DNA of 64,000 bases from positions 39,743 through 103,742 of the forward strand of contig NZ_SOFE01000006.1 of assembly GCF_004402405.1 (NCBI RefSeq), written 5' to 3'. A model generated the notes under the pieces. That model had not been told where the DNA came from, made no database searches, and was given only the letters and a program-made list of their open reading frames with translations. Source of the DNA: Cryobacterium levicorallinum. Lineage in GTDB: Bacteria; Actinomycetota; Actinomycetes; Actinomycetales; Microbacteriaceae. Positions 57,036 to 64,000 of this stretch are shown here, piece after piece. The position numbers were made by a program, and so were the translations under genes. Position 1 is the first letter of the stretch, and each line of letters opens with the position of its first letter.

Positions 57036-57814
57036 GCGAGCACCCCGTCCAAGCGCACCGCCTTGAGGGCAAGACGGCCATCGTCACGGGCGCCAGTCGC
57101 GGTATCGGGCTGGCCATCGCCTTGCGGCTGGTGGCGGAGGGCGCTCAGGTCTGTATCACCGCCCGTAACACCGAGGCGTTACACGATGCGGCCGCCCAAT
57201 TCCCGAAAGGATCCGTAATTCCGCTCGCCGGCAAAGCCCACGATCCGGACCACCGCCTCGAGGTTCTCAATGCCGTCGCCGAAACCTTCGGCCAGCTGGA
57301 CGTCCTCGTCAACAATGCGGGCATCAACCCCGTCTACGGATCGGTGATGGATCTAGATCTGTCCGCCGCGCGCAAAATTACCGAGGTGAACGTCTTCGGT
57401 ACCCTGGCCTGGATTCAGGATGCTTACCACCACGTTGCCCTGGATTTCGCCGGCCGCGGCGGCACCGTGATTAACGTGTCTTCGGTCACCGGACAGACAC
57501 CGGCACCCGGCATCGGTTTCTATGGCGTGACCAAGGCGGCCATCGCGCATCTGACCCGCACTCTCGCCGTCGAAATGGGGCCGAAGATACGAGTGAACGC
57601 GGTCGCACCGGCGGTTGTCAAGACGCAATTCGCCCAGGCCCTGTACGAAGGTAAGGAAGCAGAAGTCGCCGCGAGATATCCTCTGGGCCGCCTCGGCAAT
57701 CCAGAGGATGTCGCCGCCACCGTTGCTTTTCTCGCGTCCTCAGATTCGGCCTGGATCACCGGTCAGGTCATCAACCTTGACGGCGGCCTGCTTGCGGCCG
57801 GCGGCACCGCTTAA
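57032..57814 (+). CDS. Short-chain dehydrogenase/reductase, LvaD-like role
   Basis: 260 residues. NAD(P) motif TGASRGIG (about 19-26), NNAG, catalytic Ser-Tyr-Lys in NVSSVTGQTPAPGIGFYGVTK, and the C-terminal ITGQVINLDGGLLA are all intact. A Arg in TARN after the second strand suggests NADP(H). Classical SDR length. Coupled to the synthetase gene. In the proposed pathway it reduces a 4-oxoacyl-CoA to 4-hydroxyacyl-CoA; a 3-oxoacyl or other alcohol substrate is the alternative. Confidence 0.88.
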   Translation: MSEHPVQAHRLEGKTAIVTGASRGIGLAIALRLVAEGAQVCITARNTEALHDAAAQFPKGSVIPLAGKAHDPDHRLEVLNAVAETFGQLDVLVNNAGINPVYGSVMDLDLSAARKITEVNVFGTLAWIQDAYHHVALDFAGRGGTVINVSSVTGQTPAPGIGFYGVTKAAIAHLTRTLAVEMGPKIRVNAVAPAVVKTQFAQALYEGKEAEVAARYPLGRLGNPEDVAATVAFLASSDSAWITGQVINLDGGLLAAGGTA

Positions 57815-57857
57815 CATCCCCACTCATCGGCCCCCACCCGCGAAAGGAAATAGAACA

Positions 57858-59141
57858 ATGAGCACCGAGTCACTGCCCGTCGACATCGAAGATTTGCGAA
57901 TCCGCACCCGCGAATTCATCCGCAGCACGGTCATTCCCGCCGAGCCGAGGCCGGGCGAGCGCCTGGGCCAGGCCACCCGGGACCGGCTACAAGCGGCGGC
58001 GAAGGCCGCCAATGTCTTTGCCCCGCACGTCCCTAAGGAATTCGGCGGCCAGGGCGTCCCCATTCAGCAGTGGTCCGCAATCTTTCAAGAGGCCGGATAT
58101 TCCCCGATCGGCGCGTCCGCGCTCAACTGCATGGCGCCGGACGAAGGCAATATGCACATGCTAAATCTGATCGCTACGGAGGCGCAGAAACAGCGATACC
58201 TTGTACCCCTGGCCGCCGGCACGTCGCGGTCCTGCTTCGGAATGACCGAGCCGCACCCTGGTGCCGGTTCAGATCCGGCCGCCCTGCTCACCGTGGCGAC
58301 AAAGGTCGACGGTGGATGGTCCATTAAAGGTCACAAACGGTTCACAAGCGGCGCCGACGGCGCAGCCTTCTGCATCGTGATGGCCCGCACCGAGGCCGTC
58401 GGAGACGCCCCGACCGGTGCCACCATGTTCCTGGTCGATCTCGACAACCAAGGCATCCGGCTCGGCGAAAGCATCCACACCATGGACCGTGCCATAGCTG
58501 GCGGTCATCCCCACATTTATCTCGATGACTGCTTTGTGGCGGATGACGCGGTACTGGGGGCCGTCGGACTCGGCTTCAGATATGCCCAAGTGCGCCTCGG
58601 CCCCGCCCGGCTCACGCACTGCATGCGCTGGCTTGGCCTGGCGCGGCGCTCGCTGGACATCGCCCTCGACCGGATCGAGCGCCGTGAGCTGTTCGGCTCT
58701 CCGATGAAGAACCTGGGCCTTGCCCAGGAATTGATTGCCCAATCGGTGATCGATATTGAAACCTCTGACGCCATCATCACTAAGACCGCCGCGCTGCTCG
58801 ACACGGATCCACGGGCCGGATCCGCAATGTCCTCCATTGCCAAGGTGCACTGCTCGGAAGCGATCTTCCGGGTGGTCGACCGCGCCATCCAGCTCTGCGG
58901 TGGCGACGGCGTTTCCGACGCGCTTCCCTTGGCCGCGTACCTGAACGAGGTTCGTCCGTTCCGAATTTACGACGGCGCTAACGAGACCCATAAATGGGCC
59001 ATCTCCCGGCGCGCCTCGTCGATGCGGAAGCGGGCCGTCGATGCGGGCGAGCCGTACCTGGCCGATGTGCACGGCTCCACTACGGACCGTGGTATTCTGC
59101 GCGCCGCTGATCTCAACACCGAACTGGCGGAAATTCACTGA
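57858..59141 (+). CDS. Acyl-CoA dehydrogenase family protein of ACAD10/11-LvaC type
   Basis: 427 residues from the ATG at 57858, preceded by GAAAGGAAA. ACAD signatures: FGMTEPHPGAGSDPA (about 125-140), KRFTSGADGAAFCIVMART, a C-terminal CGGDGVSDALPLAAYLNEVR and FRIYDGANETHKW. In the last, the catalytic Glu of typical dehydrogenases (YEGT) is Asp (about residue 372), as I recall for the ACAD10/11 group. It is directly followed by an APH-type kinase gene (TGATG overlap), the two halves that are fused in ACAD11. It probably acts on a 4-phosphoacyl-CoA and not on a simple acyl-CoA (inference). Confidence 0.82.
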   Translation: MSTESLPVDIEDLRIRTREFIRSTVIPAEPRPGERLGQATRDRLQAAAKAANVFAPHVPKEFGGQGVPIQQWSAIFQEAGYSPIGASALNCMAPDEGNMHMLNLIATEAQKQRYLVPLAAGTSRSCFGMTEPHPGAGSDPAALLTVATKVDGGWSIKGHKRFTSGADGAAFCIVMARTEAVGDAPTGATMFLVDLDNQGIRLGESIHTMDRAIAGGHPHIYLDDCFVADDAVLGAVGLGFRYAQVRLGPARLTHCMRWLGLARRSLDIALDRIERRELFGSPMKNLGLAQELIAQSVIDIETSDAIITKTAALLDTDPRAGSAMSSIAKVHCSEAIFRVVDRAIQLCGGDGVSDALPLAAYLNEVRPFRIYDGANETHKWAISRRASSMRKRAVDAGEPYLADVHGSTTDRGILRAADLNTELAEIH

Positions 59142-60241
59142 TGCACACCGCTCCCGACGGCGTCGAAGTCGTCGCCAGCCGCACCGATGCGGCACAGTTG
59201 GGCTCACCGGCGCTTCTCATTCTGGACGCAGTCGAAGAGTTCATGGATGCTAGGGGCCTCGGTGCCGGCCGGCTGTCCTGGGGTCGGATTGGAGATGGGC
59301 AATCCAATATCACCTATCGTCTCCAGCGTGGCAGCGAGGTGTTTGTGTTGCGCCGGGGGCCACGTCCCCCCCTGCCGCGTTCCACCCATGACATGGTCCG
59401 TGAGGCCCGAATCCAGCAGCTGGTCAGAAAGCAGGGAGTACCGGTTCCGGAAATCCTCGCTGTCTGCGACGATGAGTCGCTTCTCGGTGTTCCCTTTTAC
59501 ATCATGTCGTTCCTGGGCGGCACCGTCATCACCGATCGCATTCCGAACTACCTCGGTTCCATGACGCAGCGTGAGGCAACCAGCACCGCCGTTGTCGACA
59601 CCCTGGTGCAGCTGCATCAGGTGGATGTTTCTTCCGGTGAGCTGGCTACGTTCGGGCGTCCGGAAGGCTACCTGAAGCGACAGGTCGAGCGCTTTTCTGC
59701 CCTGTGGGAGGTGAACACCACCCGGAATCTGCCCGAGGTCGTCAGCATCGGTGGTTGGCTGGAACGCAATATTCCCACCAGCCAGGCCGCCACAGTGATC
59801 CACGGTGACTTCCGAGCCGGCAACCTGATGTTTGAACCGTCGTCCCCGGCACGCGTGATGGCCATCCTGGACTGGGAAATGGCCACGGTGGGTGACCCGT
59901 TGGCAGATCTTGGCTATCTCACGGCAACCTATTCGGAACCCGGAAGTTTTCCTACGCCGCTCGAGTTGACCAGCGTGACCCGCGAACCCGGATATCTCTC
60001 CCGTGATCAGCTCATTTCGCGGTACCGCGAGCGAATGCATCTGGATTTGGATGCGCTGCCCTGGTACCAGACGCTGGCCCTGTGGAAGGCATCCATCTTC
60101 TGCGAAGCCATTTACACCCGCTGGCTCAAGGGTGAACGACCGGGCGACACCGGCTTCGGCCCCTCGCTGGAAGAAGGCATCCCGAGGCTACTGGACGGAG
60201 CCCGGCAGTTTGCCGGCGTCGGCTCGACCGTCGCATCCTGA
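59141..60241 (+). CDS. APH-type phosphotransferase, LvaA/ACAD10-11 kinase-like
   Basis: 366 residues. APH/ChoK fold: FVLRRGPRPP (Lys-to-Arg in the ATP strand is common here), catalytic VIHGDFRAGNLMF (about 220-232) and metal-binding LDWEMATVGDPLADLGYL. The start overlaps the stop of the acyl-CoA dehydrogenase gene (TGATG). In LvaA and ACAD10/11 this kinase phosphorylates the 4-hydroxyl of a 4-hydroxyacyl-CoA. Its presence next to ACAD and SDR genes is the strongest sign of a 4-hydroxyacid pathway. The small partner LvaB is not seen in this window. Confidence 0.82.
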   Translation: MHTAPDGVEVVASRTDAAQLGSPALLILDAVEEFMDARGLGAGRLSWGRIGDGQSNITYRLQRGSEVFVLRRGPRPPLPRSTHDMVREARIQQLVRKQGVPVPEILAVCDDESLLGVPFYIMSFLGGTVITDRIPNYLGSMTQREATSTAVVDTLVQLHQVDVSSGELATFGRPEGYLKRQVERFSALWEVNTTRNLPEVVSIGGWLERNIPTSQAATVIHGDFRAGNLMFEPSSPARVMAILDWEMATVGDPLADLGYLTATYSEPGSFPTPLELTSVTREPGYLSRDQLISRYRERMHLDLDALPWYQTLALWKASIFCEAIYTRWLKGERPGDTGFGPSLEEGIPRLLDGARQFAGVGSTVAS

Positions 60242-60286
60242 ACCCATTCACGCCAAGCACATTCACGTCATAGAAGCGAGATTGCA

Positions 60287-61471
60287 GTGTCAGAGCAGAA
60301 GATAGTTATCGTTGACGGAGCCAGAACGCCCGTCGGGAAATACAACGGGGCCCTGGCGGCCGTGCCAGCACACCAGCTGGGCGCTATTGCTGCGGCCGCG
60401 GCAATGGCGCGCAGCGGCGTTACCGCGGCCGATATCGACGAGGTCATCATGGGCTGCGTCGGCCAAGCCGGTGCGGATGCCTACAACGCCCGCCGCGTCG
60501 CTCTGGCAGCCGGCGTGCCCGAGCGCACCCCCGCCTTCACCGTGAATAGGCTCTGCGGCAGCGGTCTGCAGGCCATCTGGTCGGCTGCGCAGCAGCTGCG
60601 CTGGGGCGGAGCCGACGTCATCCTGGCCGGCGGCGATGAATCGATGTCCCGGATGCCCTTCCTGGATTACAACGCCCGCGGCAATGCCCGGCTGGGGGAC
60701 CGTACCCAAATCGACGGCACACTGGCCATGCTCACCGACCCGTTCAGCGAAAAACACATGGGTGTCACCGCCGAAAACGTAGCCCAAAAATACGGGGTGT
60801 CTCGGCGGGAACAGGATGAGTTTGCCTGGGAGAGCCAACGCAGAGCGGGCACAGCGGAAGCCCAGGCGGTATTTCTCGAGGAAATCACGCCGGTTCTGGT
60901 TCCCGGAAAAAAGCCGGTGACTGTGACCGTCGATGAGGCACCGCGCCCGGACACTACCCTTGAAACGCTGCAGGGGCTCCGCCCGGCGTTTCAGACGGGG
61001 GGCAGCGTGACCGCCGGCAATTCATCGGGAATCAACGATGGCGCCGCGGCCGTTATTCTAATGAAGGACAGCACGGCCCGCGAACGAGGACTCGGTGGCC
61101 TGGCCACTTTGGAATATGTCGCGACGGCGGGGATCGATCCGGCGCTGATGGGCTATGCCCCGGCCCTGGCGCTGCGAAAACTCTTTGACGAGACCGGACT
61201 CAGTCCGGCAGATATTGAGATCGTCGAGCTTAACGAAGCGTTCGCGGCCCAGTCCGTCGCCGTCATCCGTGACCTGAAACTTGATCCAGAAAAGACCAAC
61301 CCCTACGGCGGGGCTATCGCCCTGGGCCACCCCATCGGAGCGACCGGCGCCATCCTGACCCTCCGTGTCGCCCGGCATTTGCAGCGCAGCGACACGGAAT
61401 ATGGCATCGTCACGCTGTGCATCGGCGGCGGTCAGGCACTCGCCGCTCTGATCAGGAGGTACGAGGCATGA
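60287..61471 (+). CDS. Acetyl-CoA acetyltransferase (thiolase)
   Basis: 394 residues, GTG start. Catalytic residues are in the usual places: NRLCGSGLQA (nucleophile Cys, about 87), GHPIGATGA (His) and CIGGGQ (second Cys), with NEAFAAQ. Family length is normal. It cleaves a 3-oxoacyl-CoA with CoA; in the proposed pathway 3-oxovaleryl-CoA to acetyl-CoA and propionyl-CoA. 45 bases after the kinase gene; overlaps the dehydrogenase gene by ATGA. Confidence 0.92.
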   Translation: MSEQKIVIVDGARTPVGKYNGALAAVPAHQLGAIAAAAAMARSGVTAADIDEVIMGCVGQAGADAYNARRVALAAGVPERTPAFTVNRLCGSGLQAIWSAAQQLRWGGADVILAGGDESMSRMPFLDYNARGNARLGDRTQIDGTLAMLTDPFSEKHMGVTAENVAQKYGVSRREQDEFAWESQRRAGTAEAQAVFLEEITPVLVPGKKPVTVTVDEAPRPDTTLETLQGLRPAFQTGGSVTAGNSSGINDGAAAVILMKDSTARERGLGGLATLEYVATAGIDPALMGYAPALALRKLFDETGLSPADIEIVELNEAFAAQSVAVIRDLKLDPEKTNPYGGAIALGHPIGATGAILTLRVARHLQRSDTEYGIVTLCIGGGQALAALIRRYEA

Positions 61472-62388
61472 CGCCTCAAACGGCAATATCGAGGATCAAA
61501 ACGGTCGGTGTTGTCGGCTCGGATGCCATGGGCCGCGGAATCGCCGAAAGCTGCCTCCGCGCGGGCAGGACGGTGCTGCTGCATGATACTTCAACAGATG
61601 CGCTGCGGGCTGCCCGAACGCACATTGAGGCGGCGCTGCAACGCTCGGTCGACAAGCATCAAAGCAGCGGTCAGGACACCGAATCCTGGTTGTCCGCACT
61701 GCACACGGTGGAGGACCTGTCACAATTCTCGATGTGTGACCTGGCCATCGAGTCCGTGCCGGAAATCCTCGAGATCAAGCTTTCCGTGCTGGGACGGCTG
61801 GAGAAATGCGTTCCTGTCGAGACCATCATTGCCACCAACACTTCCTCGATTCCCATTACCAAACTCGCCGGAGCCCTGACCCGGAGGGGTAGGTTCCTTG
61901 GGCTGCATTTCTTCAATCCCGTTCCCAGGATGAACCTCGTGGAGGTCATCCCGACCGTCCTGACCGACCCGCACACCGTGACGGCCGTCGAACATTTTGT
62001 GCGCGCGAGCCTGCACAAAACACCGCTGACCATTGATGACAGACCGGGTTTCGCGGTCAACGGGCTCTTGATCCCCTATCTGCTCTCGGCGGCTCGCATG
62101 CTGGACGCCGGCTATGCCTCCGCGAAAGACATTGACGACGGTATGAAACTCGGTTGCGGGCATCCCATCGGGCCACTGGAGCTGTCGGATTTCATTGGGC
62201 TTGACGTGGTCTGCGACGTGGCCGACTCCATTTATGCCGAGTCCAAAGACCCGGCCACCATCGTTCCGAACAACCTACGTCGGCTGGTCGAGGCCGGACA
62301 GCTCGGACGAAAGACCGGGGCCGGATTCTACCCGCACGACAAAGTGTCCGACCTGCGACCCATCGACATCCCGCTTGGGGCGCACTGA
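61468..62388 (+). CDS. 3-hydroxyacyl-CoA dehydrogenase
   Basis: 306 residues from the ATG at 61468, with AGGAGGT upstream. N-terminal Rossmann fold and HADH C-terminal domain: GLHFFNPVPRMNLVEVIP (catalytic His/Asn/Glu region), DDRPGFAVNGLLIPYL, GHPIGPLELSDFIGLD. The nucleotide loop reads GVVGSDAMGRG, so the second Gly of GxGxxG is Asp, unusual for this family. It should oxidise 3-hydroxyacyl-CoA before the thiolase. No enoyl-CoA hydratase gene is in the operon, consistent with a pathway that reaches the 3-hydroxy level without a separate hydratase. Confidence 0.88.
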   Translation: MTPQTAISRIKTVGVVGSDAMGRGIAESCLRAGRTVLLHDTSTDALRAARTHIEAALQRSVDKHQSSGQDTESWLSALHTVEDLSQFSMCDLAIESVPEILEIKLSVLGRLEKCVPVETIIATNTSSIPITKLAGALTRRGRFLGLHFFNPVPRMNLVEVIPTVLTDPHTVTAVEHFVRASLHKTPLTIDDRPGFAVNGLLIPYLLSAARMLDAGYASAKDIDDGMKLGCGHPIGPLELSDFIGLDVVCDVADSIYAESKDPATIVPNNLRRLVEAGQLGRKTGAGFYPHDKVSDLRPIDIPLGAH

Positions 62389-62421
62389 CGTGAATACCTT
62401 AAGGCAAAGGAGCCTTTTCTG

Positions 62422-63732
62422 ATGACCCAGATCGATGAGACCAATAACGATACGGCCAGACCAACCAGCGGCGTGACCGAACGGTCGAAGCGGCGGGATC
62501 TAATCGCCAGCACTCTCGGCAACGTTCTCGAATGGTATGAGTGGAGCGCCTACGCGGTCTTTGCGCCGTTCATCGCCGCTGCCATGTTCAATCCCGACGA
62601 TCCCATCTCCGGACTCCTCTCGACCCTGGGAGTATTCGCCGTCGGCTTCCTGATGCGACCACTCGGCGGCATCGTCTTCGGCATGGTCGCCGACCGGCGC
62701 GGGCGCAAATTCGTCCTGGTCACCACAATGCTCATGATGGCTGGCGGAAGTCTGGCCATGGCTCTGATGCCGACGTATCAGAATGCCGGCGCCTGGGCGT
62801 CACTCCTTCTGCTCATGGTCAGGGTCATCCAGGGGTTTGCTCACGGCGGAGAAACCGCGACCGCCTATACCTACGTGGCGGAAATTGCGCCTCGGCGGCA
62901 TCGCGGACTCTGGGGCAGTGCCGTGTTCATCGCCATCTTCGGCGGATCTGTACTCGCCTACGGTGTCGCCGGCGGTGTGACCAGTATTATGCCCGACGAC
63001 AGTGTGGCCGAGTGGGGATGGCGCATCCCGTTCATCCTCGGTGCTTTCCTCGCCCTGGCGGCCCTATATATGCGTCGCAACATGGGCGAAAGTGAAGTAT
63101 TCGACGAGCACACGGCCGGCACCGAAAAGCCGGCACCGCTCCCAAAGGCCCAGGTTACGCGCGCAATCGTGCTGATGATCGCCATGACCTCCGGGGTGAC
63201 AGCCGCTCACTACACCTGGACCTCGTACGCCTCCACCTACGCGATCACCCAGAAAGGCATGGACTCGGGCACCGCCTTCTGGATGACCCTGCTGGCCCAG
63301 TTGATCGCTCTGGCAACCCTGCCGCTCTGGGGATGGATTTCCGACCGAGTCGGGCGGCGCCCGATGATGCTGATCTTCGCCGTTCTTATGATCGCGCTGT
63401 CCGTCCCACTGACCGCCATGATTGGTTCTGCAGGGTGGACGCTCCTGCTCGCCTCGGCGATCGCCCTGGTGATCGTCGCTATCCCCGGCGCTTTGCTCTC
63501 GGCGATCCTCTCTGAGAATTTTCCGACCAGAATCCGCACCAGGGCCATCGGATTCGCCTATTCCATTTCGGTGGCCGTGTTCGGCGGCACCGCCCCCTAT
63601 CTAAACGCTCTCTTCAACTCCCTGGATATTGGCTGGCTGTCCAGTGTCTATATCGTCATTCTCTGCGCGTGTACCGGTGTGGCCTGTTTCATGATGAAGG
63701 AAACCAAGGGCATCGATTTAAAGGACGCCTAA
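62422..63732 (+). CDS. MFS transporter of the metabolite:H+ symporter (MHS) type
   Basis: 436 residues, about 12 membrane helices. N-terminal STLGNVLEWYEWSAYAVFAPF and the loop GMVADRRGRKF, then GFAHGGETATAYTYVAEIAP, are typical MHS/ProP/KgtP features. The ribosome-binding site AAAGGAG lies in the loop of a small hairpin (AAGGC 62401-62405 with GCCTT 62412-62416), which may lower its translation. Last gene of the operon, 33 bases after the dehydrogenase gene; probably imports the acid that the operon degrades. Confidence 0.88.
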   Translation: MTQIDETNNDTARPTSGVTERSKRRDLIASTLGNVLEWYEWSAYAVFAPFIAAAMFNPDDPISGLLSTLGVFAVGFLMRPLGGIVFGMVADRRGRKFVLVTTMLMMAGGSLAMALMPTYQNAGAWASLLLLMVRVIQGFAHGGETATAYTYVAEIAPRRHRGLWGSAVFIAIFGGSVLAYGVAGGVTSIMPDDSVAEWGWRIPFILGAFLALAALYMRRNMGESEVFDEHTAGTEKPAPLPKAQVTRAIVLMIAMTSGVTAAHYTWTSYASTYAITQKGMDSGTAFWMTLLAQLIALATLPLWGWISDRVGRRPMMLIFAVLMIALSVPLTAMIGSAGWTLLLASAIALVIVAIPGALLSAILSENFPTRIRTRAIGFAYSISVAVFGGTAPYLNALFNSLDIGWLSSVYIVILCACTGVACFMMKETKGIDLKDA

Positions 63733-64000
63733 AATGGGCGGTCGGCGGCGCGGCGCAGTGTCCCACCGTCGACACTTTCTCTAACGGCCACAGTAATTTC
63801 CCGCCCCGAGAAGATCGATTTTCGGCTCATTTATTTAGCCGTGCACGACGCCGGTTACTTTATTTCGAAGTCACGTCTTTCGCGCCACTTCGGGTCACGT
63901 CCCGTGCAGTGGTGTAATTCCCGGGGTTCGATCGTTGGAATAACAACGTAACGAACCACCGTGCGATGGTCAGTGAGAACCGTTCAAAGTTCCTCACAGA
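63733..64000. other. Downstream region to window end
   Basis: 268 bases after the transporter. No convincing gene or strong hairpin terminator was seen; short frames look like chance. Confidence 0.4.

Noticed and set aside
58269..59207. A 312-codon minus-strand frame opposite the acyl-CoA dehydrogenase gene
   Set aside because: Shadow of a well-supported gene; no motifs.

Overview
This window is GC-rich, with many GTG starts and ATGA/TAATG gene overlaps. The families present (double AsnC regulator, DUF5058 membrane protein, HA-domain and ApeA proteins) point to an actinobacterium, plausibly Microbacteriaceae; the genus cannot be fixed from the sequence alone.

Layout. (A) 1-904: chromosome edge with a partial MOSC-domain gene, an intact tRNA-Pro(GGG) and a strong bidirectional terminator. 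(B) 905-46556: a large accessory region inserted next to that tRNA. A copy of the tRNA 3' half (31 of 35 bases) lies at 46522-46556 and a weaker T-arm-like copy at 43233-43262, as expected for one or more islands integrated at the tRNA. It opens with a five-gene mobile operon (5680-1058, minus): two paralogous small proteins, two tyrosine-recombinase-like proteins that lack canonical catalytic residues, and a DDE-transposase-like protein. Next come an HA-domain protein, a small protein and a metallophosphoesterase. The centre is a defence operon on the minus strand (27986-8728): two SNF2-type helicases, an Eco57I-like adenine methylase, a 2149-residue DUF1998 helicase with a C-terminal nuclease-like domain, and a UvrD-type helicase. 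Its composition is DISARM/Druantia-related but is not a standard set of either. It is followed by a PIN-domain protein, an ApeA-type HEPN protein, an Mrr-nuclease STAND ATPase, two small membrane proteins and a two-gene operon of dynamin-like GTPases. The right end is decayed: a truncated hsdR, a frameshifted rhuM, a DUF4357 remnant and an AbiE-like pair with a broken toxin gene.

(C) 47510-54010: a catabolic cluster for N-acyl or amide compounds. Two M20 amidohydrolases are translationally coupled to a membrane protein and follow a DUF5058 membrane protein; a double-AsnC regulator is divergent and an amidase convergent with it. (D) 54432-63732: a TetR regulator, a 36-bp perfect palindrome, and a divergent seven-gene operon (acyl-CoA synthetase, SDR, acyl-CoA dehydrogenase-like protein with Asp in place of the usual Glu, APH-type kinase, thiolase, 3-hydroxyacyl-CoA dehydrogenase, MHS transporter). 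This set matches the logic of levulinate / 4-hydroxyacid catabolism: activation, 4-keto reduction, 4-OH phosphorylation, conversion to 3-hydroxyacyl-CoA, oxidation and thiolysis.

The items most worth following are the tandem dynamin-like GTPase operon, the hybrid recombinase/DDE mobile operon, the DISARM/Druantia-like operon with an AT-richer specificity segment in its methylase, and the 4-hydroxyacid operon with its palindromic operator. No CRISPR array and no rRNA were seen.
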